Shown here in pieces: positions 11,616-23,521 of a stretch of 64,000 bases of DNA. This DNA is from Theropithecus gelada (lineage: Eukaryota > Chordata > Mammalia > Primates > Cercopithecidae). The notes under the pieces were generated by a model. It did not search any database. It was not told where the DNA came from and worked only from the letters and a program-made list of their open reading frames with translations. The DNA lies in contig NC_037689.1 in NCBI RefSeq assembly GCF_003255815.1, forward strand, positions 20,063,584 through 20,127,583, read 5' to 3'. The position numbers and the translations under genes were made by a program. Position 1 is the first letter of the stretch; every line of letters begins with the position of its first letter.

Positions 11616-13824
11616 TGCATGGATGGTTTAGTGAGTCATGTTAATCTGTTAAGCCCAAGGGTGAATATGATGGTGTTTTCTTTCTCCTGTTTAAAAATCC
11701 CATTGCATTAACTAAAGCATTCCAGCAGTATAAATAAATTTGTAAAGGTGATTGTTACATCAGAGTTTTCATGTAATTTTTTTTTTTGTAGTAAGCAAGT
11801 GTTAGAAAAACCAAAAGCAGTATAGACTTTTAAATCCAAATTCAAGCCTGGCCTATCGAAGGCATCTATTTCATGTCCTAAATCTGGTGACCGCAAAGTG
11901 TTGTTCTAATACCTTCAGCCAAAGATAAATAAAGGGTGAAATATTTCAATTGACAACTTAGCTACATTCTAGTTGGCCTCATCAACTTAGAATTTGGTTC
12001 ATTTATCAAGTTTTCTCATTTGAAGTTTGCTGCATGATTTCCCTTTTCTGAATGAATCTTACTTGGTGAAACACTTCACTGTCAATCTTAGTTTGAATTT
12101 AGTGACTTTGAAATCATTGGTCCATAGACCAGCCATGGCTTCTAATAAGAATAAATTCTAATAGGAAAAAAAAAGATGCCTGAATAGGGAATAGGAAGAG
12201 AGAGGGAAGCAGAAAAGAGATCATTTGTCCCCAAGTCGCAAGCACAATAGGTGAGTAAAAAGATGCCTATTCACGAAAACACTCCTTCCACATGACAACA
12301 TAACAGATGATGCAGTTTAGTGTAAAGGTGACCTCAGCAGCGTGTGGAAAATCAGGGGTCTCACCCTACCATCACCACTACCTGGTTATGTGTATAATCT
12401 TAGGTATGCTGCATCAGCTCTCAGGTGTATACCATTGTAAGTGTTTCCCCATATGGTGACCTGAAGGAGTTCAAAGTTTTTTTCAGGTGTGTACTATATA
12501 CTCCAATTATGCTGGTTGTCCTGCCTCTGGTCCATTCATAGACAAGCCCATTCACGGCCAGGAGTAGGACCCTGACCCAAGGCAGCCAGTACATGATCTG
12601 ACATGGCCTGGCTTTAAGAGGCAAATTCAGCTGATTATCTTCCCCCCTTTATTAAATATGAACTCAGGAAATGCCAAGAGAAGGGATCTATTTGCAAAGG
12701 GAGCTAAAGCTGAAAAGCCATTGGGTGGAGAGAAGTCACATACGACAAGATGGGCCCTATGCAAGTCAATGTGATGAGCAGGAAGTATGAGCAAGCAGAA
12801 ATTGGAAGGTAGGAATTAGTAGGTGACGAGAAAGTCTGCAGAGGAAGGGAATGGAACTGACATGGGAGTTTGTTGAGCCCAAAAATTCCTGCCCTTAAGG
12901 GTTATGTACTCACTAGCTTTGAACCTTTTGTCAATTTTGCATTTCCCAAGGCCTAGCTATACAGAGGTTCCTAGGCACAAGTATCCTTATCCCACAGAGG
13001 TACTCTTGTAAGCTTACTCAATTGTTGCTTCTTGAAACCTAAAAGAGCCTAACCATAACAGGAGCCTGAAGTCTATGATCCTATGAAGTTTCACAGGGCT
13101 ATATAGCACGAACTGTGTGCTAGGCACAAAAAGAATAAGATATATTAATTTAAATCAAGAGTTTTCAAACATCAAAGCCAATAGCTAGTTAAAACCGAAG
13201 CCCAAACAGATGCTGAACCGTCATACCTGTGCTCACGCGGACATGGCCACGATCCCAGTACTCTGGGCTTCTGGAATCAGGTAGGGTGTGGTTGCTTCTC
13301 AGGCCAAAGGGACAGAACATGCAGGTCTGAATCAGCCACCAGAGGGAGTATAAACAAATCCACAAATAGGCTAGGAGGAGCCTCCCTTGTCACATTTCTC
13401 CTGGGTGATAAATTTCCACCAACTGTGTTCTTTTATCTGTAGTTTATCCCAGACAAACTGCACTTAGCTGAAAGCAAGCATGGGTCCCAAACAGGGGAAC
13501 ACTTGTTCAGACCTGAAAGTATCCAAGGTCAACTACATCGTGCTTTTGCAGTTTCATACCATGTATTGTTCAGGTAGGGGAGGGTTTCTCTTTGCAACAC
13601 AGGCAGTAAAAAATTGAAGAACACTCTGTGTTCTAGTGATTGTCTACACATCGTTTAGAACCGAGAACATCTAGACCCACAGAAATAATGATATAAGGAG
13701 TCTTTGGATTGGGAAGCCAGTCCTTCAATGCTACTTAATCTTTGATCACAACGTCAACACTTGTGAGAAGTGAAAAATCATTTAAAATATTGCTTCTCAT
13801 GACCTAATGTACTTTAGCTCAAAA
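11616..13824. other. No assignable feature
   Basis: A 2.2-kb stretch in which I recognise no gene or clear repeat. 13090-13170 has faint antisense L2 similarity. Short frames, for example 11708-11896 and 12421-12624 on the minus strand, lack support. Confidence 0.45.
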
Positions 13825-14085
13825 ATCAAGCACCACCTCCTCCAAGCAGCATTTCTTGATAATTCTGGCCCTGGATGAAGCCGAGTGTGCTTTCTCCTCT
13901 GTGCCCCCCACCCTACCCTGTGGTCCTACATATCTTTCTTTCATAGCATCTATGATACTTTATGAAACTCATGTTCACATGTCTCTCCCTTCTCTTCCCC
14001 AAACCCAAGACTTCTTAATGATCTGGATGATGTATGCCCCTTTTCACCCTGGTACCAAGCACAGAGCTTACACTTGAGATGCGTT
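13825..14085 (+). mobile_element. L2 LINE 3' part
   Basis: 'caccacctcctccaagcagc' matches the L2 block that precedes the terminal region. 'atagcatctatgatacttta' and 'taccaagcacagagcttac' follow in L2 order. Confidence 0.7.
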
Positions 14086-14744
14086 AGATGAAAGGGGATG
14101 GTGCTGGGATCCCACCACACACACTTCTCATCCTACTTTAAAGTCCCTTCCCACAATCACTCCATGGCTCTGCCTTCCTTCTATAAAAAAAGCTTAGGTA
14201 TGGGAGCTCGAACTTAAGGCAGGAGTAAGAAGACATCAAAGATACTTCTTTGTAAGACAAAGAGGACTTTTTCTAGCTTGATGAAAATGGCCAGGGTTGG
14301 GAGGAAGAAGAGAGGAAGGGAAGAAGACCCAACAGCTTTGTGGCTGATTCCTGCACTGGATCTTTTTAGAGGTAGGAGAGTGGGCAGTGGCCCTGGCTCC
14401 TACAGATACACAGCTCTGAATCCTCACCTTGGCTTCATCAGAAAGGCGACTCAACATTCTGAAAAACACAGAAAGAGCCTTTTCCACGTTCAGACATAGC
14501 TGACTATCTGTGCTCATTGAAAAGAATCATAATTTGGAAAATAAAAAATCTTGTGTGTTTGGCCTTGGAATTCATGAAATAACTATTGGAGTCTTGGGTG
14601 CTAGGCTTAGATCGGCTGCTCAGCAGTTCTGAGGCCACACAATATCTCACTGGGGAAATGGGTGGTTTGGACTACTGATTTCAATGCGGGATCTTTGCAG
14701 TAGACTTATCTTCCCATTTCTCTTGACTACTTTGCTGCCTCATG
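14086..14744. other. No assignable feature
   Basis: Two overlapping frames on opposite strands (14278-14499 plus, 14236-14517 minus) have no recognisable product. Confidence 0.5.
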
Positions 14745-14935
14745 GAATTTTAGAGCAGGAAGAGATCTTAAAAAGCATAAGGCCAAGCTTCTTCATTTTA
14801 CAGCTGAAAAACCTAGGAGGTCCCAGCAGGTAAAAACATGTGTTCAAGGTCACCCAGCTAATCAGGAGTGTGTCAAAAGCAGAATCCGGGTGGTCAGACC
14901 CTTGACTCGGCACACTTCCATTTCCTCTCACTGTG
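14745..14935 (-). mobile_element. MIR-like SINE
   Basis: 'cttcattttacagctgaaaa' followed by 'caaggtcacccagctaatca' is the antisense order of the MIR core. The leading 'ttttagagcaggaagagatc' makes it the same variant as 4.1 and 54.1 kb. Confidence 0.7.
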
Positions 14936-15629
14936 TTCCGAGCTGACACCTGCGCAGGGGGCCAAGGGTGCACCGCAAGTTATAAGAAAGTAATTTTGAG
15001 TTTTAAAATTAGCTGTGGATAAGTTACACATGGATAATCAAGAGCTGACTGCAGCCTGGGCTCTAACTGAGCTTTAAGTCAATATTATAAGCTTGAATAT
15101 TTATGGGTGTTTTGGTTTGTTTCCAAAAATGGATGAAAGTGGCATCCTTCCTCCTGTCACATAAATGGAAAACACCAGAAAGGCAGGATTTACAATGCTT
15201 TCCCAGCATTTGTGCATTTTGATGTTGATATGGTTGGACTGAAATCTGAAGGAAGACAGAAGGAAGAGGGCATCACTAGTTTCTCGGTTTTAAGAAGTGA
15301 GGAGTGACTAGAGAATTTGGAGTTCTCAAAGTAAAAGGTGCTGTTTGGCTCAATGATTAGCTATGAAATTTGAAAAGTATTCTTGGGCATTTTAAAAGAA
15401 TGCCTCTGAGGTCTTTGGAGGAAAGTAACAACGTGAGGTCCCCTCTTATGCTCAGCAGTTGACTCCTGGCCCTGGCTATGACATTCCATGATTTTTGGAA
15501 ATCTGACCTCCTTCTTTTTTTCCCACTTCTATTAGGGTTAGAGGACACTTTTTAAATTTATTAAATTTTAATTAAACTGTATTTTTCCTTTGATAACTTT
15601 AAAATGTTCTTGAGATCATTAGAGAAGAT
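14936..15629. other. No assignable feature
   Basis: No gene or repeat recognised. Confidence 0.5.
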
Positions 15630-15832
15630 AAGAGCAAGGGACTTTAGAGTGGAACTCTGGGGTCATAACCTTGCTCTATAACGTATCAGTTTTGCGACCC
15701 TGGGTAGGTCACACCTTGATAAACCTCATCCGTAAAATGGAAGAGTCCTGTGTGGCCCATGGACTTTTTTGGAGGATTAAACAAAGGATGAGTATGAAGT
15801 GCTTTGTAAACTGTAAATAGCTGCACCCTAGT
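15630..15832 (+). mobile_element. MIR SINE
   Basis: Sense order: 'ggactttagagtggaactct', 'gcgaccctgggtaggtcaca', 'cctcatccgtaaaatggaag', 'ggaggattaaacaaag'. Confidence 0.8.
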
Positions 15833-16000
15833 GCTTAGTCTCCACAGTCCCTGTTAACTGCTAGTGGATCCTGGGCTGTTATGCAATCTGGTGCGGGAAT
15901 TTTGTGGCCCACTTCTTCACATACAGCAGGTCTAAGGAAATGTGTCACAGGTAAGGCTGGTCTTGAGCAATCACTTCCTTGAGTCTCTGTTCAAGTTGAC

Positions 16001-16234
16001 ATTTACGAGCACTTATGATGTGCCAAGCGTTCTACTAACACTATACATGGCTCATATCACTGAATTCTCACAGTAGTGCTAAGTGGTCAGAATTACTATT
16101 ATTTCAATTTTCTTATGTGGAAAGTGAGACACAGAGTGGTTAAGAAACTTACCCTAGGTTACACAGCTAATAAGTGTCAGATCCAGGAAATGAAACCAGG
16201 TGTGCCTGACTGCAGAATCCTGGCTGTCAGCTAC
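16001..16234 (-). mobile_element. MIR SINE
   Basis: Antisense order: 'cacttatgatgtgccaagcg', 'aattctcacagtagtgctaa', 'gtgagacacagagtggttaa', 'ggttacacagctaataagtg'. It abuts the LTR that starts at 16235. Confidence 0.88.
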
Positions 16235-16836
16235 TGTGGCAGACTGTATTTTCCAAAGATGACTGCAACGAAAGCTCCCATCCCGTGCCACTCCTTCATC
16301 AGAAGATGAGTCTTCTTCTCTGCTGGAATGTGGGCTGTCTTTAGTGATTCACTGGTAACCAATAGAATGTGGTGAAAATTATACCACGTGACTTCTGAGC
16401 TAGTTCAGAAAGGGTCATGCAACTTCTGCCTGGGTCTCTTGGGACACTTGCTCTTAAAACTTTCTCTTTTGTGATGTTCCTTTCCAAAATCCAAATCCAG
16501 CCTCTGTGGTATGAAAAGCCCAGGCCACATGGAGAGGCTGCGTGTGGGTTGCCTGTTGACAGTCTCAGCTGAGGTAAGCCTTCATATCATCCTAACCCAG
16601 GTGCCAACCACACAGTGAAGAAGCTTACAGAGGATCCCAGTCTTCTCCTGCCCAAGTCTTCTCCTGCCCAAGTCTTCTCAGGTGAGACGCCAGGCATCAT
16701 GGAGTTGAAACAAGCCACCCCTACTATACCCCATCTGAATTCCTGACCCATGGTCTCCATGAACATGTAACATGAGTGTTGTTTTACGTCACTAACTTTG
16801 GAGAGATTTGCTATGCAGCAATAGATAACTGGAACA
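16235..16836 (+). mobile_element. Complete ancient ERVL/MaLR-type LTR
   Basis: Begins TG and ends CA ('gataactggaaca'). It holds 'aaccaatagaatgtggtgaa', 'ggccacatggagaggctg', 'gaattcctgacccatgg' and the terminal 'ttgctatgcagcaatagata'. A 15-16-bp unit occurs about three times at 16636-16682. Flanking 5-mers do not match, so no duplication is preserved. Confidence 0.75.
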
Positions 16837-17440
16837 ATTACTTTGCTATTCTCTCTCAGTTCCCTCAGAAGATCTCCCTCCATGACTGAGCAAAATTCCC
16901 CACTGCAATGTCCTGGATGGTCCTAGCAAAACCTACCCATCTGTTTCCCATTCTCCCAAGATCCTGAATTCTCCACATGAGAGAGAAAAACACAGAGAGC
17001 ATTAACTATACTCATCCCTGCTAAGCTATTTCCTGGCTAATGCTCACCACTTCAAGGTATAAGAGGGCCTTCTTCTGCTAATATGCCCATCTTCATAAAA
17101 GGTTGTAGGAGCCAGGCCGGTCAAGTGATGAAGTTCCAGGCCCTGCACTGGACAGGCTGGACACAAATTTCTGAATGGGGGCCTGTTCAGACAAACAGGA
17201 AGGCTGCGTTTGCTCTGCCTGGTCCTGGCTCTGTTACAGAGCAGACAAGAATGGTTTTTCCTTTGAAAAAGTCAAAGCGGGCTTAAATGGAGCCACACAG
17301 ACATGGCGCCAAGTGCTAGACCAGTATCATAATGGTCTGATCTCATCACATCTCTCAGCTTGGCTCCCAGAGCTTCTCTCAGCTGGGGACCAGCACCCAG
17401 CTGAGAAACCTGAGGGTGGGACTCTGTGCAGAGCAGTCTC
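16837..17440. other. No assignable feature
   Basis: No gene or repeat recognised. Overlapping short frames at 17083-17527 on both strands have no domain. Confidence 0.5.
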
Positions 17441-17656
17441 TAAGTCAGGAAAGTGGCTCACTGGTGGGGAAAGGTAATGACTGGGAGGGAACACAAAGTG
17501 GGAGAGGGGCTTCTGGGGGCCCGTCATGTCCTGTGTCTTGATCTGGGTGCTGCTTACACGGTGTGTTCACAGTCTGATGACTCATGGAGCTGTGCACTTA
17601 CAACTTGTGCACTTTTCCTGCGTGTGTGTTACACATCAATAGAAAGAAAATAAATC
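17441..17656 (+). mobile_element. L1M 3' untranslated end
   Basis: 'cttgatctgggtgctgctta', 'catggagctgtgcacttaca', 'tgtgcacttttcctgcgtg' and 'catcaatagaaag' are the ordered 3' terminal blocks of old L1 elements, followed by an A-rich end. The rest of the LINE is absent. Confidence 0.8.
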
Positions 17657-17774
17657 AGACCTGCAATTCAGCTGTGGGGATGAAACCTAAAATAAATGCC
17701 TGAGGAGTGATAGCAGAGGCAGTGTGCTGTACTACAGCGATTGGAGTGGTGCCACTCAGTGAACTCCTTTAGAA

Positions 17775-17865
17775 AAGAGGCTTTTGTATTTGTGTCACTG
17801 GTACCAACATAGAGCCCAACATAGAGAAGGTATCTAATGAATGTTCACTGACCCACCACCTTTAG
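17775..17865 (+). mobile_element. L2 LINE terminal fragment
   Basis: 'tgtgtcactggtaccaacat', 'gagaaggtatctaatgaatg' and 'ttcactgac' resemble the last part of L2. Short and diverged. Confidence 0.5.
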
Positions 17866-18124
17866 CTTCCCTTTCCTTCTTTCTGCTCCTCAACTCCAAC
17901 TAACAGGAAAAGCTTTTTCCAGAAGGTAACAATACCCCACTGTAACAAAGTCTACACTTTGTTATACCTACTCCCTGCCATTGTTGATACCTTAGATGAC
18001 ACAGGACTGGTAAAGCAAGGATGACTGAAGACCCTAAAACTCCCCAAAGGAAGCTTTAATCGAAATTTGTGCCTGCCTCCCCCAGCAAGCCCTCCACAGA
18101 GCTCTGAAGAAACAGCACTATGTA

Positions 18125-18345
18125 GCGGATTGATGCAGCACTGGGTACTTTGTGTGTCCCAACTCATTTAATCTTCACACTAACCCCGTTGGGTTAAGAC
18201 TGCTATTAATATTGTTTTGCAGATGGCTAAACTGAGGCACAGAAAGGCTAAGCAACTTGTCTAAAGCCACATAGCTAGTAAGTGGCAGAGCATGGGTTAG
18301 ACTCAGCAATTCGGCTCCAGAGCCCATGTTCTCAAGCCCTAAGGA
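18125..18345 (-). mobile_element. MIR SINE
   Basis: 'tcatttaatcttcacactaa', 'ggctaaactgaggcacagaa', 'ctaaagccacatagctagta' and 'ccagagcccatgttct' give a nearly complete antisense MIR. Confidence 0.9.
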
Positions 18346-18869
18346 ATTCTGCTTTTAGGTCAGATTAATATACTTGGGAAATATTTCCAAAATATTTGTT
18401 TGATAAATACTGAAAAATGTAACAGAGAGTAGTTTATCCTACAACATAAAATGAACCAGTGCTGGAGCTGATGATATTTATTTTCAGCAATTGGGAGTGA
18501 AGGTGGGGAGAGACTGGAGGGTGGTTTGTTGGGTCTCCCGGGCCTAGCAAATCAATGTTCCTTGGATCAGAAAAAACAAAGTCATAGTCATAGAAGAAAG
18601 ATCCTTTGCTATTCCTCCACCCCTCTCAGGATCCAAACAGATAATCAGAGCGTGCAGACATTCAGCAGCAATCAATTAGTACCTACTTTAGATTAAATTG
18701 AGAATATGTAAATCGGGCGCCTCATCAAGGCTGCACAGAGCCAGTGATTTGAGACGCAGGCACCCCAACGACGTGCTGCAAACATCCCACGTCTCTGCGA
18801 CGCAGAAGGACATGCAAATCTTGTCCCACAGCCAAGAAGTTTCTTAAACTGGGAAATCAGCTATTCTTC

Positions 18870-18872
<3 letters not shown>
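18346..18872. other. Repeat-free stretch with several CpGs
   Basis: No gene or repeat seen. CpG dinucleotides cluster at 18715-18805, unlike the surrounding sequence. An octamer motif 'atgcaaat' lies at 18812-18819 and a homeodomain-like 'caatcaattag' near 18669. This may be regulatory, but nothing here proves it. Confidence 0.4.

Positions 18873-18901
<29 letters not shown>
18873..18901. repeat. (CA)n microsatellite
   Basis: Pure AC dinucleotide repeat, about 14 units. Confidence 0.97.
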
Positions 18902-18903
<2 letters not shown>

Positions 18904-19924
18904 TATACACATGCACATTCCTCCTCCACCTTTCTCCATCTTTCCAGAAGCATATAATTTCTTATATCAACAGAAAAAGCCTTTAATATAAAAATCCAGT
19001 ATGAGGATTACAAGCAGCAGAGCATCTCTGAGCTTGATCCATAACCAAGGTGATGTGGTCCAGAAGTTAAGCCTTATTTTGGTGTTTGGTGACTATTTGT
19101 CGGTTTGGTTGGTTTGTCTTGTTTTTGAGAGCATTTGAAAACAAAATCAGTGGCTAAATATGACCAGGGCTTCCCGGTTTCCTCTTCAAATTCTCTGAAA
19201 GGGAAATGAGAGAAGAGGATACCTATCAAGTTTCAGAATGTATTTCCAAGAGTAGGCCTGGCATGCATCCCAAGAGATGAACATGCTCCAGTATCAACAC
19301 ACTGGCCAAACTAGATCTTGGAAAACCAAGTCCAGGAAGGCAAGGAGAATCCAGGCAACATAAGGTGTGGCTGGGGCGGAGACCTTTGTAAGGCAGGTTC
19401 TATGCCAACACCTGTCTGTGGACATCCTTGACAACATAGAGCAGGAAGCCCTAACTGCCTGAGTGGAGAGCCAGAGAAAGTTACAGCCAGTAGGAAATGA
19501 GTATTTCCCATCCCACACCACTCCTTGTAGCCCTAAAAGTTCTCATTGTTGAGTCCTAGAAAACTGGCATCTTTCATGGAATTTTCTGAAAGGATATGTT
19601 ATGACTGAGAAAGATACTGATTTCCAACCATGCAGTATGGTGTTAAGCCTACGGAATGAGAGCTAAGGGCTTTTAAGTGTAGGCATGTGGCCAGAGGGCT
19701 AAAGAAAACTCTCCCAGGAGGCACACAAGGTTTTACTGAGCCCGATGTAAGGAGGACCATTCCAGTTGGAGCTGTGATTCTCACCTTTCAGTAGAAAGCT
19801 GAACTGATTAAACTATCTGAGCTTTCCTAACCACCTTCTTATGACTGCTGAAGGCATATATTTATTTTTTAACTTAAATTAATTTAAGAGAAAAATGGCT
19901 TTTAGGAGAATTCTGAGATATTCT
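18902..19924. other. No assignable feature
   Basis: No gene or repeat recognised. A perfect 16-bp A/T palindrome lies at 19873-19888. Confidence 0.5.
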
Positions 19925-20327
19925 TAGATATTAAATAACCAACAAGTATTATTTGGCACCTCCCAGATGCTGAACACTGCATTAGACATGAAAGTAAATA
20001 TATATTAAAAGTATAAATGTACATTTCGTGACTAAAGATAAGAAAAGTATTCCTTGGAACGTTTATATTTCAATTCAGAAGACAAAATGATGAGTTTAAG
20101 AAATGATCAGAAGATGGCAAAAAATAAGTGAGGACGCAGAGAGCTGAAATGGCAGAGAACTGGTCGTTTGGGGTTTCTTAAAGCACAGTTAAAACAGGAG
20201 GCAAGTTAACCTAACATTTGGTGAGAAGAATCTGATTTAAGGGAAAAGAGCAAGGTGGGAGGATATTCCCATGACAGAATGAACAAGAAGAGTATGCTAT
20301 TGAGTCTAACTCACAGTTCATGCTCAG
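19925..20327 (-). mobile_element. L2 LINE, 3' segment left of the LTR
   Basis: 'agtattatttggcacctccc' and 'gctgaacactgcattagaca' correspond to the antisense L2 3' end. The text then decays into weaker L2-like sequence up to the LTR boundary. Confidence 0.55.
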
Positions 20328-20856
20328 TGTGGTAGATTATAAAAATGCTTACAAATTGTTCCCTATTCTGTATCCACTTCCTTGTGAGGTGACATTGCAG
20401 ATCCTCCCATCAAGAGACGGGATCTATTTCCCTACCCCTTGAATCTGGGTTGTCTATGTGATTTGCTTTAGCCAATGGGGCATTAACAATAAGACACAGG
20501 CAGAGGTTTGAAAAAGACTTATACATTGGGGCTTGTCTTCTTGCTGTACTTGGAACCATGATACCACCACCTAAATGAGCCTGCACTAATCTATTTGAGA
20601 GGCTACATGGAAGAGAACTGAGACACCCTAGCCAACAGCCTGCCAACCACTAAACATATAAGGTAGATCATTCTTGACCATCCAGCTCCTAGTCAATCCA
20701 CCAGCCAAGTGCAGATGCAGGAACAAGCCAAGCAAAGCCCAGCCAAGCCAATTCAAATTAGCTAACCTACAGAATTGAGGGCTAAATAAAATGGGTACTG
20801 CTTTAAACCACTAAATTTCAGGATGGTTTGTTATGCAACTAAAGTTAACTGATACA
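20328..20856 (+). mobile_element. Complete ancient ERVL/MaLR-type LTR inside L2
   Basis: Starts 'tgtggtagattat' and ends 'taactgataca' (TG...CA). Ordered blocks include 'tgaggtgacattgcagatcc', 'ccccttgaatctgggttgtc', 'gtgatttgctttagccaatg', an 'aataaa' signal and 'atggtttgttatgcaac'. Flanking 5-mers do not match. Same class as 16.2 and 23.5 kb. Confidence 0.82.
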
Positions 20857-22140
20857 TTGGAGAATAGCTAAGTGTGTATGTAGAATAAATTTATCTGAAA
20901 GGGACTTAAATATATTGGGTGGTCAAGATAAGCAGAGGACCTAAATATCAGGAGGAGCAAAAGACCATAAAGAACCTCTGATGCTCTTTGACACAGCAAT
21001 AGTATGATAAGAGCAATATTTTAAGGATAAATAAATGATAGATTGGAGGAGTTAAGCTTAGAGCGGAGTAGCCCAGCCTGGCTCAGGTCTTGGATAAGGG
21101 AGGATCCAAAATGTCAGGGACATTTCAGAGGAAAAACATAGTAAGACATTAAGACAGATAAGCCATACAGTAGGAAAGAATGGTCTCAAAAATGCCTCAA
21201 AGTGTATCTTTCTGGAGCCTGGGCAAACAATGGTGCCAAAGATATCAAAAGAAAAGTCAGGAAGGGCAGGCAAGTCCAGTATGATTCAGTCAGAAACTTC
21301 ATGGATGCAAAAAAAAATAAAATAAAATTGTAAAACTCACTTAAAGAGTGATTTACTGGAAGAATCAGAGTTCAAGGGAAAACTGGCAACCCAAGCCGTA
21401 GAAAGGGCAAGAAAGAGACTAAGCTTGGAAATCTCAGCAGAAAATTTTATGGATCTTCACCCTGCCATTCCAGTATCCTTTGGTTCTCCATTCAGCTCAA
21501 CTTCTTGAGAGAGAGGGAATCTGATAGGCTAGCAGCCCCACAGTGGATGAGCGCCTAGATTAGGTGTTCATGAACCCTGATCCAATCGGCTGTTGGGGAG
21601 GATGAGAATGATAAGCTTATAGGGTGAACTCACCAGAATTGTAAAGAGCAGATGAAAAGTAGGGAGGAAATAACAAACACTTCCATAAAATAGGCAAGGA
21701 TAATGAACGGGAGGAAGAACGGGCTGAACTGGAAGTGAAAGTAAGAACTCTAAATGTAGTTGTCCTGCTGGAAGTTTGAAACAAAGGACTAATGGTTAGA
21801 GTAAAGGTTCAGATATGAGCGATATCTACTAGAAGTGAGGGTAGACACCAGCAAATAATGAGTGATTGTTTTCAAAGGGAATAGCAAGAGAAGACCCTAA
21901 GGCAGAGACTAGGAGCTGTGAGCAATGCCTGTAAATGTGAAAGAAGAAAGGTAATCTACTAAAAGAGAAAGGGCAGAGAGAAAGAGCCTCAGAGAAAAGT
22001 GATATGGAAACCAAAGCAGGAGGGCCTGGTCAACTATGTCTAATGAAATGGGGGTCAGGGAGATGGAGGACTATAAAAAACATCCTGCACATGTTTGGGT
22101 GATCATTGGTGACTTTCAGGAGCAGAAAATAGAAGATGAT
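20857..22140 (-). mobile_element. L2 LINE, upstream segment including a reverse-transcriptase remnant
   Basis: Antisense L2 continues right of the LTR ('gcaatattttaaggataaat'). Toward the end, 'ggtcaactatgtctaatgaa' and 'gatcattggtgactttcagg' correspond to the L2 reverse-transcriptase region read backwards. Frames are lost. Assignment of the middle part is by order and context. Confidence 0.5.
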
Positions 22141-23222
22141 GGTTTAATATTTTCCCCCTAAGAGAGTCAAGAAGTAAAACCATGGGAGGAGTTTACAAGA
22201 AAACTCATACCGGTTGGTTTGGTACTATACAAAAAGCAAATGGGCTAATTTTCTTGGAGGGTGTAAGGCTGGAGAAACAATTGGAGGTACCTTCACATGT
22301 CCACAAAGCAGCCTTAGGAATCATCTTCTGAGGAAAATAGTCCCCAAATTCAGAGACTGTACAAAGAGACTTCAGCTTTCCATATATCACTCATGGAGGT
22401 AGCATCCTACAGTTCTGGAACCACTGCCAAAAGACTGGCTGAGACATGTGTGATTTGTAGGTTCAAAGTTTCTGCAAAGCATTTACTCAAGCAGTTTGGT
22501 AACAGTAGAGACAGTGGACAAGCCCTTATTGCTCACAGGGATGCCTCTGGGGCTTCTTTCACTGCAGTTAATTTCCAGGACATGGCGCCACTAAATATTA
22601 GCATGTCCCCTCGTGTTAATGGCAAATGGCAAGAGGCTCTCATAATTTAGATATTTTTATGGCTGTTCTGTGGAAGCTAATTTTGTCTAACAAAACCCCA
22701 TTAAGTTTTAGCTCTATCCTTTTCCCTTCCTCCAACTCCCAGAACTGGGACTTATATGTTAATTGCAGCCAGTCTATGCTAATTAGGTTTCATTTCTGTT
22801 TCTTAAAGAGACAGATGCCACCAGGTTCTGCCCCAGTCATCACTCCCTCCCACCCCCATAGTCAGCTTTTCAGAGGTTAAACTTCAGACCAGATGAAGAA
22901 TTCACTTAGGGCTTGCACTTGAAGTTGGAAGGCAGAGGGGTCAGGTGTTTCCATATTCCTCACAACTTCCTTTGAAGATAAAATGCTTCCTTTCCATGAA
23001 ATTCTAAGTGTGGCATTTCTTATTGAGAAACAAATCAAAATACTCTCAGATTTTTAAAGTACACACAAAACTCAACAAAATACCCCCAAGGCCTACTATA
23101 ACCATTGTTTTAAACAAAAGGCCCTCAATCTTGGAGCTTTCATCTGTGTTGTGATAAGTTTGGGCTCACCACTATAGGCTAAGTAAGGATTTACACGTCA
23201 GAACTGCTGAAGCAAAAGAATA
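22141..23222. other. Repeat-free stretch
   Basis: No gene or repeat recognised. 22560-22830 is A/T-rich and repeat-free, with 'ctaattagg' near 22780 and several other TAAT cores. Overlapping short frames on both strands are uninformative. Confidence 0.45.
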
Positions 23223-23345
23223 ACTTTCTATATTAGTGTTTGGTTCTGTTTATTGAATGAGTGCCTTCCAGGAGCCCAATGGGTATTGGAGAGGATAAAA
23301 ATATAGCTAAGACAAAGACTTTACCCATAAAATGTCTTCAGTCTA
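23223..23345 (-). mobile_element. L2 LINE 3' end
   Basis: 'gtttattgaatgagtgcctt', 'gggtattggagaggataaaa' and 'cttcagtctagtgggaagac' are the antisense L2 3' blocks. The L2 appears to resume at 24110 after a MIR and an LTR. Confidence 0.75.
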
Positions 23346-23354
23346 GTGGGAAGA

Positions 23355-23373
23355 CAATAATAATAATAATAAT
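23355..23373. repeat. (AAT)n microsatellite
   Basis: About six AAT units. Confidence 0.9.
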
Positions 23374-23389
23374 ATAAAATAATCTACCT

Positions 23390-23521
23390 CTTATTTATCA
23401 AGCACTACTATGAACTCAGTTAACATGCATTAACACATTTTAATCATCCCAACAACAACATGAGGTATATATTTACATGCCCATGATACAGATGGGAAAA
23501 TTGCAGCTCAGAGAGGCATAG
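23390..23521 (-). mobile_element. MIR SINE, left part
   Basis: 'tttatcaagcactactatga', 'ttaacacattttaatcatcc' and 'cagctcagagaggcatag' are antisense MIR. It is broken at 23522 by an LTR and resumes at 24018. Confidence 0.85.

Noticed and set aside
16001..16234. tRNA-like A/B-box sequences in MIR elements (here and at other MIRs)
   Set aside because: They are the tRNA-derived heads of old SINEs. No cloverleaf with intact arms is present.
19873..19888. Perfect 16-bp A/T palindrome
   Set aside because: Made only of A/T with a C/G pair at its ends, in A/T-rich DNA where such palindromes are frequent.
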